Origin: Serilophus lunatus
Lineage: Eukaryota; Chordata; Aves; Passeriformes; Eurylaimidae
Assembly (NCBI GenBank): GCA_013399895.1
Contig: VXBA01001571.1
Span: forward strand, 1,598,695 to 1,662,694
DNA length: 64,000 nucleotides
Direction of reading: 5' to 3'
Part shown: piece after piece, positions 1 to 12,000 of the stretch
How positions within the stretch are numbered: position 1 is the stretch's first letter
Layout of the letters: every line of letters starts with the position of its first letter
The notes under the pieces: model-generated
Databases searched by the model: none
What the model saw: the letters and a program-made list of their open reading frames with translations, nothing else
Told to the model about the DNA's origin: nothing
Made by a program: the position numbers and the translations under genes

Positions 1-34
1 TTTTGCAGTTCAGCTACAGAATCAATGACACCAC
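1..34 (-). CDS. MDN1: MDN1 window exon 74 (partial), linker
   Basis: Cut by the left edge. A CAG acceptor lies just right of 34. It reads GGVIDSVAELQ after completing the Gly codon begun in exon 73, matching the midasin linker where human has a similar VISSVSELQ stretch. Confidence 0.85.
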
Positions 35-3000
35 CTGTAAAAACGACAGCAGACAAAGATAAGAGATGTGGAAATTTAATGTACACAAAGCAGCCATGGG
101 AAGACAGTCAAGGAAGGGAACTATGTATCTGTACTTTTCCCCAGTTTGTTCCATTTCTGTTGCAGAGGTCAATTGTGGTCTGGAACTCACAAGAATATCT
201 AACCTGTGAACTGGTCAAGATTTTCCACCAGACTTAAGAATGAATTATTTTCTGTGACTGCTGTACACATCTTCTTCATTTTCTTAGTAAGCTTAGGCAA
301 ACGATACTGAAGAGATTCTGTATGGAAAGTAATGCCATCCTGACATTCTTCTGGGAGAACCCCCTGAAGAAAAAAAACAATTATACACACATACTCAAAG
401 CTGTCTTGTTTTACCACTTAAGAATAAATCACTGCAAAAACAAGGGCTGAATTCTGCATTCATCTGAAACCTGAAAACATGTTCAGCACAAACACTTGAG
501 AAAAATCATCACACATACATGTCAGGCATACATTAGTTTTGAAAACAGTCAAACAAATGGAAGATGCTATGGTCCTACTGTCTTAAGTGTTTGCTGTTAC
601 TGCTTTCATAGAGGTTATCACTGCTTCAGTGAGTTTCCTCTGCCTTCCAAGCTCAAAGGCATTAATCTAAATCACTAATGCCCTCAGAGTGTTTGATAAG
701 AACACTCTCACTTTTCACAAGATACAAATTTTGTTCCTAAAGAACAACACAACTAGTGTGCAAGTAGAAATTATTAAATAACATATATCATTCCCCTGCA
801 TGTCCACAGCTAATTCCTAGTTTTTTCAATTTAAGTCTGCATGCATCTTCTGTAAGGAATGAAGATGACATGAAACTGGAAGAAGTTAAACCAGCAACCC
901 CGTTTAACTATCGGTAATAGGCTTGCAAATGACCAACCAACAAAACAAACCCTCAATCAATCAAATACATTAGATTTCTGCCACCTCACTGTACCCTCCT
1001 GACTGTCACAGAACATGTGGAAGATCAGACCCCTCTTGGTCTGAAGAAACTGAAGAAAGCTGACAATAACAGCATTTCCCACCCACAGCCAAATTCTGAT
1101 GAGTTACAACTCTCTCCTTGCATCTTACTCATAAAAACTAATGATGTGAACAGGACTCTGTTTTAGGAAGAAAATTAGCTGAATTCCTCTGGGAGCTGGG
1201 CAACTTAATTAGAGACATACTAAACTGAGACACTGTGGAATAGGATTTACCATGTATCACCTAGTCCAAGGCAAATGTTCACAGCACACAGTCAGTCAAC
1301 TTTAAATGTAAGACAATATAGTGCCTTCTCCTTTCAGGATCCAAGCCCAAAATCATTTAATATTTAATCAGAGCTTACATACACACAAGTGCTACAGCTA
1401 CATGATCATGTGTTTGGGTCCTAATTTATAAAAAATGGGCAGCAATAATTACAACTCGCAGTCTATTTTACTGCACTAGTAGGGAAATAACAAATTGCTG
1501 CAGACAATATGCAAGCAATTTGGAGATGACATATGTAACAGCCTCATCTCTGTATTAAAGGCACAGATACTGTGCCAGATCAGTACAGACCATGTTTGTC
1601 TTTTCATGCTGCATTCTCACCCATCTGCAGTGTTTCGTAACACTGAACACAAGACCAAAAAAATTATGATATATTCAACAGATTTGACACTTACATAAGA
1701 TTTTCCTGTATAAATCAGTGAAAAGCAACATATAGATGAAAATAGAGAAAATATTCTACCCACACTTGGAACAAAGAATGCAGTCACCTTGGCAACATCT
1801 GTTCTAGCAGACAGAATCTTCCTTAATGTGTTGTTTAGCCTCTGAACTTTGGTTTCTTTGTTCTCAGATTCTTCCTGCTTTTGCACACAGTCCAGCTGCT
1901 CCTCCTTACCAATTTCCACCAAGGCAGGCCGACATGGCTCATCCAGAACAACTTCAAACTTCTTCATGAATTTAAAGAGTGTTCTAATTACCACAGGAAA
2001 GCAAAAATGTTACTGGGTTTTATAATCCTAGAAAACTCTTGGCTGCTGGAAATAAACATTTCTACTGCATTATGAGCAGAAGTATTCTTGCATTCAAATT
2101 TAACATGATAAAGGAATCAACTAGAAGGATGTTTTTAAACATGGAGCTTAATTTCAAGTTCTGAGTTACCTGCGTATTTTTTCAACTGATTGCTTTATAG
2201 CCCAGAAGCTTACATCATTCCACCTGGAAATTTTCACAAATTCCTATTAGAAAAAAAAATAATCAATGAGATTATTTATATATACAAAATCAAGTATTAC
2301 CATATCAAACATGATCTTTAAAGCTGATCAGCTATGATGATTTGGTAGTACTAAAATGCCTGGCATTTTAGTAAGTGAGTTAATTATTGCACAGACATCT
2401 TATTTGATTAATACATCTGTTTACACTAAAACTACTGTATAGCCAAATGTGAAATCCAAACAGGCTTCTCCACTAGGCAGAAACCTTCATGGATAAATGG
2501 GACTGGTCAAACTTGAAAGACTTCAACCAACCACCTCCACCCCTTCAAAAATAAATTCTTGCCAAAGAAAATGTGTAGTAGGGATTTTATTGGTCAGCAG
2601 AGCTATTATACACAAATTCAAATATCTGCTCCTCTGTTCCTTTGATTAGATCAAAATATTCTGAGCCACATTTCCCTTTACCTTGAGTTCTTTTTCTATG
2701 GGCTGACGAAGTTCAGTGATTCTGGCCTCAACACACTCTGAAAACTGCTTATAATAATTGTACAGATTCCACAGGATGCTGCACAGAACATCTAGAAGGG
2801 ACAGACAATCAAAATCTTATTTTACAACAGAATATTCTTCACTATCATGATGATAAATGCAACCCAGTTCTTTTTGAAATCATGAGGCTTAGCTTGGAAA
2901 GTCTGGAATCCCTGATGGCCAGGTTGCTGTAAAGATGACTCAATACAGCTAATGCTAACAACTTACCCTTTTCTGCTACTTGAGGCATGAGCAAGACATG

Positions 3001-6000
3001 GCAGTGGAACACCAGTAGTGCTTGAAGCCGTGCCTGAAACTCTCCAAGAGTAGAGCCTTCAATGAAAGCCTGTAATGTGCTGACCAGCGTTTTCAGATCC
3101 ATTTGCTTAGTTTCTGAACATTGCACCAGAAATGTAGAAGGAAAGCCAGGGAAAAAAAAAATTCAAAAGATCTACATGAAAATTATTGTCTGCTCTTTGT
3201 AAACGTTCAGCTAAATATCAGTTCTTATTATATGTCTAATCTCACAGTCCATCAAGACCACAATTCTCTATGAATGAATGGCTTTTCCAGTCATGATGAG
3301 CCATACAACAAATTAGCCACTGACAGTTCCTTAACTCCTCAAAATTGGGAGGACAGAAACAGATCAAGATGAATCTAGTAGAAAATACAATGTATTACCT
3401 ATGGAAGAAGACATACATAAATAAGTTATGCAATGTAACCCAAGGATCTGAAGCTCATGAAGTGCATTAATCAGTTCTGAGATTGGAAGAACTCTGCCTC
3501 ATGCCAGAGGACACTGTTTTCATCTTCTAAATTCCTTTAAATTGGGGGAGGCAAGGGACTGAGAGCTATATTCTTTACCCTATGTTATGTAATATGAACA
3601 TCTACAGACAGATTTGCTAAGAACAGTATGTACTGAAACATACTTACTGTAAGAATTCTTCAGGCTTTATACAGAATGTTAAAAGCAGTTCAGCTGGGAT
3701 ATGAATTATATTTTCTACAGCTAAAAAAATTAGATGACTTTTCCAGCTGCAGATGGACACTTCCTACCCTCCAAAACTGTTTGCAGTATTTATATGTACA
3801 TGACATATGGCTGCTACAATTCTAATTTCTTTTAGATGCTTTTTACAGACATCTTTTTTGCTTTACACCACCTAGAGTGTGGGCCCTACGAGCCACAGGA
3901 GGTTTCAGAAATACATACAAGCAAAGTTCACTCTGTATGGAACACCCCATACCATCATGGAAGTTATTGTAGGACAAAGAACTACACTTGAAATTGCATT
4001 GCCAAACTCTGACATTTAGGACCTTAATCGTGCATCCTTAGTAATTGCTAGAACTGCCTCAGACATTCATTTTAAGGCCAGCACTTACCTTCAGTAGTTG
4101 TCTCTGTCTGTTCTTGAACATACTTCTCAATCATCTGATAGATTGAGAACCAGTGCTTTGTCGATTTCTCAACATGCTGCTTCATAATATTGTCCAAACT
4201 AACTGACCAGCAACTGGAAACAGTAAGGAAGGGGAGAAAAGAAAAAAAAAATAAAGCAAAAATATTGTGGATAGTTTGGGCTTCAAAACAACAAAAATTT
4301 TATTCTGTGTTTCTACTAAACTAATGGAAAATTTTACAGGATGGAATAATCTGTACATGTACTTAATATACACATTCAACTCTCGACCATTGTTTTGCCA
4401 ATATTATTAAATATTATTAAATATGAGAGAAGAAATGCAGGAAATAGGGATGATAAAACGAAACCCATGACAGACAGGTTCAAAAGTCTCTTTTGCTCAG
4501 AACTTGAGGTAGACTTCCTCAAGTAATTCCTGATCATGGCATAATGTGGACACAAAAATTTAACAAGGTCTTAACAGGAGACTGGACAATCATTTTTAAG
4601 AAAAATTTAATGGGGTGTCTAAGAAAAAGCAGTATGGAAGGACAGTTCTTACTTCAACTCCAGTCTACGCCACTGAATAATCAGTTGGGTGACAAAATCA
4701 AGATGTTTCCGCAAGGACAAAGCTCGACTAGCATTTTCCTCCCAGTCCTGGAAAAAAAAAAATTGCCCATGATGAAAAAATAGAAAATAGTCCTTGTACG
4801 GCAAGACTCATTGTAGTACTCTGGATTACTCTAAACTTTCAGCATGGAGCAAGTTCACTTCCTCAAATCGTGGCATGCAGACAGCTTTCATTTTAAAAAC
4901 ATGGCATTCATATAAGAAAGAAAGCATGCAAGAGAAAACAAAACTTTCTCTTAGCTTTCTTCTTACCTGTGCCTTTGCAAGCAGAATTTCCAAGCCATTC
5001 AGGAACTTTGAGAGAGGACTAGAGAGCGGAAAACTCCGGATTCTGTCCATCACAACTAAAAGCTGCAGAATAAAAACACAAGTATTCAACCTATAGTAAT
5101 GGCTTTTCAACAAAAGCAGTCATGAAGTTAAGCCAATTCGTATTGGTGTAACTTTCTCCTGCAAGAGATAAGAATGGTTTTGGGTTGGTCTTTCTCTAAA
5201 CTTCTTTCTGAATTTAGTAAAAGCTCACTAGTAGTTCAGTGAAGATCACTGCACTTGGGGAAAGAAGCACAAAGACCTAATGCAAAGGAGTTCCAATTCA
5301 ATCTGAGTTACTACATTAAGAAATTTAAGTTGATGGCCACAGAGGTCCTGTAAGTGGAACTAAAAATAAGCATTCTAAAACATTATGAAAGAAAGAACTT
5401 TGGAAAAAAACCCAGGACCTCAAACAGCAAAAGACCTCAGGGAACTTTGAGCTATGGCAAACAGATGATTGCTTAAAGCTCCAAGATGATAGTAGGCAGA
5501 ATGCCACCTAACCTTTCATAACTAAAATAGAGCAGCCAAGAATACTGTATTGGTTTTTCTGTGGCTAGGTTTTGGTGGCAGTGGGGGGGGCTGAGGGAGA
5601 GGCTTCTTCGAGAAGCTACTGGAAGTTTCCCCATGTCCAGGCTGGGCCCGCTGCTGGCCAAGGCCAGGCCAATCAGTAGTTGGCAGAACGCCTCTGTGAT
5701 AACATATTTAAGAAGGAAGAAAAAAAAAANNNNNNNNNNNNNNNNNNNNNNNNNNNNNNNNNNNNNNNNNNNNNNNNNNNNNNNNNNNNNNNNNNNNNNN
5801 NNNNNNNNNNNNNNNNNNNNNNNNNNNNNNNNNNNNNNNNNNNNNNNNNNNNNNNNNNNNNNNNNNNNNNNNNNNNNNNNNNNNNNNNNNNNNNNNNNNN
5901 NNNNNNNNNNNNNNNNNNNNNNNNNNNNNNNNNNNNNNNNNNNNNNNNNNNNNNNNNNNNNNNNNNNNNNNNNNNNNNNNNNNNNNNNNNNNNNNNNNNN

Positions 6001-9000
6001 NNNNNNNNNNNNNNTCTCCCCAAGCAGCGGCTGAGAACAGCAGCTGACCACAGCAACAACTCCCCCCCCATCTCACCTTTTCCCTTGACCGCTGCGGGAG
6101 AATAGGTTGGATGTAAGAAGGAGGGGGGTGGGGGGTAAAAGGTGTCTTTTAATCTCTCTCTCTTAGCTCTGATCTTGTTAGTAATAAATTTGATTATTAT
6201 TCCCACATGGAGTCTTGTTTTGCCTGTGACGGTGATTAAGAAAGAATCTGTTATAATCCTTATCATGAATAACGAAACCTCTCGTTATATTCTCTCTCTC
6301 CTCTATAGTTGGGCAAGGGGGAGTGAGAAGGTGGCTGTAGTAAGACCCTGGCACCCAGCCTGGGTTAAACCACTACAAATACCTAATACCTCTTAAGAAT
6401 AAACAGGTGTGACTTCAAAACATCTGCATAAACTTACATTTAGGCAAGCATAGGAACATCTATACACATGTCTTCGCATATCTATACACATATTCACACA
6501 TAAAAGCAATCCTAAAATACTCCAGTTTCCCCAAATATTTGTTGAGGTGTTCTTACCTGCACAAGTACTGGATGCTCTGGCCATTCCTGCAGTAGCCTAT
6601 TTATTTCTTTAGCAAAATTATCAAGTACAGGCTGGCACTGCCGGACTTGCTGAATATTGGGGTGCTGGTAGAAGTCATATGGCCCATCTTGCTGCAGCAC
6701 AACATCTGAAGTTAATTCCTCGAAAAAGGTATTGTGAAGGAGAGTGCTAAGAAGAAGTTGGCTTCCCAGAAGATTGTCATTCATTTCAGCACCTAGGATG
6801 CAAGTAAAGAAGACATCACACATGCTACTAATTCTTTTTTCAGTTGAATACATGAAGTTGTGGGGTTTTAACCCTGTATCCCAAGTTTTAGCATGTTAGA
6901 CTATGCCACCCATGAATAATGAGATGGAACTATGGCACAAAAGAGACATATTTAAAGTTCATATTCCCTCTTTTGTCAAATTTTTATAGAAAAGTAAAAT
7001 GACATCATAAAGGTGAGCTGTAATCTTATCAGAACAACACAATTCCTCTGTCCGTAAATTCAGATCAAGGAGATAGTACTACAAAAATTAGTAGCAAGGC
7101 TCTGTGGAAAAGTAGCCCAACACATAAAGAAACCCCACACAAATTACGCCTCAGGTACAAACACAAGAATAAGGTACTGTAGAAACAGCAGCCCTTAAAT
7201 GCTTCATCTTAACTGCACACATACATTTATTAGACCAGAATTGAAATATACAGCTTTGCTTTGAAAAGTGATGACCCTGAGGCCTCACACATTGTTAAAA
7301 CGATTTACACATCAACTGTTCCAAAGGTCAAGGGGAAAAAAACCAAATAAAAAATCTACCTTTTTTTCTTTTTAATTAAAATAGAAGCTACATTTAAACC
7401 AGTTATTTTACAAACTTCATTGCAAATTTTACTTCTGGGAGATTTCTACAAAAGTATCACCTTCCACAGGACTATGCAGAATCATGTGATCAAAATTTCA
7501 CTTAGTATTCAATTTACTTTTAAATTGTGTTGGTCTTATGTATTACAAAATGGAATTAAAAAAATCCATAAAAGAATAAAAATCAAAGCACTCCACAAGA
7601 CTATTCTGAACATGGGGCAAATTCTTTGGAAGAAGAAAACTGTTTTGTGCATTTTTCACGTAATAGGTGTGTTTTGTGACTGTAAATGCAATTAACTTGA
7701 AACAAATCATTATGAAGCTAAACCTGCATATCTGAAATATTGCCAGCAATCTTACCTATTAAAGGATAGAATTGTGACACCAGGCATGCACCAGTCTGAT
7801 AGCAGGAAATAAATGTACTGAAATAATGCTTGGCTTGATGAGAAGGCAGACTCTGTTGATACCACAGGGATCGAGCAAAGTTTAAGCACAACTGCTGATG
7901 AACCATCATTACTGTTTGCATAGAGCTCTTGGACAGAAGGGCTCTGTCAACTTCCAGGTGGTCTTCTGATGGATCTTCAGTTTCCATTTTTTCTTCTAGG
8001 CTTGGCTGAGCTGTGATATCTTCGAAGTCCTGCAGATTACATGATAATCAAAGGTAAATTCTAATTTCTTCCTTTAATGCCTTCCGTGCCCATCTCCCTT
8101 TTTCTCTTTTTGGCATTGCAACTACGTGCTAATGATTTGCAGCTGGTACTATACAGATACCCTGCCTGACTCACACTTCAGATGTTGATCTGAAACAGAA
8201 CACGGGTGTACAGGACATAACCACAGCAAGCAAGGGCGCAGCACAGTGATCCCTGAACTGCTGCCAACTCAACCTCTTTCAGAAAAAGCAGCAGCAGCTG
8301 CTGTGTCTACTGATAAAACACTCAGTGCTGTGTGGTCACAGCACACACTGAACTACTACATCCCATCTGCTATACGTGATCAAGGAGATTAACTTTCTTC
8401 CCAGGTAATAGAACCTCATACAACCTTACTTACTAAACTAATAAAATTCTGAAATTTTACAACAAATTATATTGCCTTTCAGTTATGTAACTTGGGATTG
8501 TTCACCTGAACCACAGCATGCTTCAAGTCACAGAATCACAGAATTAACAAGGTTGGAAAAGACCATAGTGATCACCGAGTCCAACCTGTTACCAACCTAT
8601 TACTCAACACCATCCCATCCTCTAGATCATCTAGACCATGGCACTAAGTTCATATTCCAATCTTTTCTTAAAGACATCCAGGGACGGATACTCCACCACC
8701 TCCCTGGGCAGCCCATTCCAATGGGAAATCACTCTTTCTGTGAAACAGTTTTTCCTAATATCCAGTCTAAGCCTCTCCTGACACAGCTCAAGACTGTGTC
8801 CTCTTGTCCTGTCACTGGTTGCCTGAGAGAAGAGACCAACACCCACCTGACTACAACCTCCCCTCAGGTAGTTTGTGGACAGCAATGAGGTCTCCCCTGA
8901 GCCTCCTCTTCTCCAGACTGAACAACCTCAGAACCCTCAGTCACTCCCCACAGGGCTTGTGCTCCAGCCTCTTTACCATCCTCGTTGCCCTTCTCTGGAC

Positions 9001-12000
9001 ACATTCGAGCAACTCACAAGTTAATTGCCAAAACATTTTTAAACCAAAAGGTAAAATAAACTAAAAGCGTAATACTTAATACCTATCAAAATCTGCTCCA
9101 CATTTTGCATTTGGCTAAAACAAAAAGAGTTTTATTCCCCATCTTATTTACAGCATGAATTTTCAGGAGCTACTTCACATATAATTTTTGGATTTCTTCA
9201 CAGAGTTACAGTTATTACCTTTTCATGAAAAGGAAATCTCCTTCTAAATTCTTCTTCTTCTTCCTCTTCCTCACTCTGTCCTTTCCCATGGCTTTTACTT
9301 CTGTATCTGTACAGACTGCGTTCCATTGCCTCCTGCTCTTGGGCACGGCGTTCCTGTTCATCCCACTCGTTTACGATTGCCTAAGGAAATCCAGAGCAGG
9401 ATGCTTTTACACAAGTTAATGTTTAAAATCACCCCTATTTCACAAAAGTGGCAGCATCTATTTTGTTTGGCTCTTCCCTCCTCTACAGTCTACAACAGTA
9501 TAAATCAAAGCCATCTAAGACTTATGAATTGTCCTCTCAGCAAACTAATGAGGAAAATACAAAGACAACAGTATGCAACAGAGCACCTGGCCAAGTTCTG
9601 ATCTCTTTTCTTAACCATTTTATAAAGAAAGTGTCTACAAAGTTTGCTTTGTCAGCCTTCCTTCTCAGGAGGGGTGTTCCAGCTCTCTGGTAATTTCTGT
9701 GGCCCTCATCTAGACCTGCTTTGAGAAATCCATGTCTTCAACGGAGGACAAGACAGTTCAGTACAACAATCCTAGCTGCTGGCATTCAGATGTTACCTGA
9801 CATAGATGTCTAAAAAGCTGCAGAGATTTCTGGTCCATTTCTCCTCTAGATAGTACATGGCATCGAAGATGCAACAAAGCATTCACTAGGAGCTGTTCCA
9901 GAGTTGGGCAAGCCTGCTCAACTCCCTCAGGTTCTCTGTCAGAGTGCTTCAGAGAAAACTTTTTAAGTCCATGAAGGACCTCAACTGAATTCACTGAGCA
10001 TAAAACTTCTGCCCGAGCAAAGTAAGTGGGGAAGGCACGGCCAACAGAAGGAAATGTCAACAAAGAGGTGAGGAGGTTGGTGAGATCAGCTGGACACACA
10101 AAACTCTGGAGCATTGCATAAACTTCAGAAGCCACTAATCGCATGCCATGTTGCAACTGTAAGATGGCAGCTTGCAGCGGAATGACGGCATCAGGGAATA
10201 CAGCATACTCCTCTGCCAGGTGTTTTCTAAACTGATGGTGGGATTGTTGCCACGATGCTTCTTCATTTAACAGGTTTTGTATTGCCTGGAGTGATTTAGG
10301 TCTTTCTCCACGGAGGACCTGTAGAAGACGGGTTAGAAGATCCTGGACTGAAGAAGCCCGTGCTATGCTGTTGATGTACTGGTGAGCCTCCTGGTATAAG
10401 CAATCATACAGGGGAGATGGAGGCCTGAAGGCCTTTTTCCTAGAAAGACTGCTTATTTGCTCCTTCAACCTCTGCATTCTTTCATGCAACAGTCTGTTAA
10501 GAAATAGCATTGACCAGTTTAGATATAGAAACATGTTTCATATAAACTTGTTTAAATATATAACGTAACAGATACATATGAAGAGTCAGCAGAAATATTA
10601 TCCTAGTTTGTGTAAAACAGCAGATGAGGAAAAAACAAGAGACACCCTTATAGCACACATGAGTACACGCCTTCCTCCTCACCACTTCAAAAAATTTCAG
10701 TTGCTTTTTTGCTTGCTACCTGACAGCTCTGCGAGCATTAAGAAAAAAGTAGTATTATTGGAAGAAATTAGTAAAATCCAGCCATTCAGAACCTGCTTTC
10801 CAATGACTATCATGCACTTTAAGCAATAGCACAGAACTACCAGATCCTCTACATGTATAATAATGAAATCAAATAACTTCCATTAATAGTGGGAAATTGT
10901 GAATGATACACAGTTTTTATATCCAGGTACAATGAACACACCTGGAAACCTGCAAAATGGAAAAAGTTCTGTATGCTTAAAACTTCCACCTCATGTTCCT
11001 CAGACTAAAAAAACTCACCCCACCACAAACACACCCCACACCCCCAACAAAATAACAGTGGCAAAAATTCAGAATGTCAATGGTGTACTTTATGTGGTAA
11101 GAAATTTAATTCATCCACAGCACCACAGGCAAAGGCTATTGCTAAAATACACATCTGGAGATTTCTCCCCAGTAAAATCAGCTGAAGAGCTCTGCTAAAT
11201 AGCAATGGAATGTAGAAAGGCCTTGAGGAGCTACAGATGGATAAACAAACAATCCATCTCATTTTAACTCATTGATAACATTGTCACATTTTAAAGAAAG
11301 TACTGTGACTTAGATGTATGGTCTTATTTTTACTCCTGGGCAAGGCTTCAACTTTATCAATATACGAAGGCCACTGCTGTAATTGTTCTATTTACAGGAG
11401 TACAAAGAGTGTACAGACAACTCCTTAGTCCCTGCAAGTAAACAGCACAGCCTCTTAATTTTTCTTTACCTCAATATGGAAATCGTTATTTTAAAAATCA
11501 GCTTTAAATCTTAAAAACTTTAAATCTTGTTTCTACAGAAAGACGGTAAAATCGTAACTCTGTGGAGAAAACCATCAGAGCCTGAGCACACAAAGATGAC
11601 ATGTCTAATCTAAAAGGATGAGTTGAGTGCCTGGATGTTACCTGATATGGGGATGAATATAGCTGCTGACTGCTTCATCTTCAATACTTTTTCCTGTATG
11701 CAGCTGAGATGAAAAATCGTATGTTTTCCATTCACACTCCAGCTGGTATAACTAAAAAGAAAAATCATTTGCAGAGGTTCTAATTTTGGTAACCAAGTAG
11801 GTACCTCATCTTCTTGGACATTAAGAAAAGTTCTAACTGCATAGTTTAGAAATGATGACCAAATATGTAATGTATAAAATCAACACAGGAAAAAGGCAAA
11901 AGGCAACTTGACTCCACTCACCTCTTCTTTTGCATACTTTAGCTTGTATTCTCTTTTAACAGCAGGATCAAACCTGGTCTGTGGAAGCCACACCTGGATC

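Noticed and set aside
5473..6266. Several long open frames on both strands
   Set aside because: They are long only because they run through the N gap; the rest is LTR sequence.
8631..8885. 84-codon minus-strand open frame resembling a protein C-terminus
   Set aside because: It is the decayed end of CR1 ORF2 inside a truncated LINE, not a host gene.
8472..8888. 138-codon plus-strand open frame
   Set aside because: It lies antisense to the CR1 fragment and reads low-complexity, repeat-derived sequence; not a gene.
10899..11198. 99-codon plus-strand open frame rich in Thr and Pro
   Set aside because: Composition comes from the CCCA/CACA low-complexity block in an MDN1 intron.
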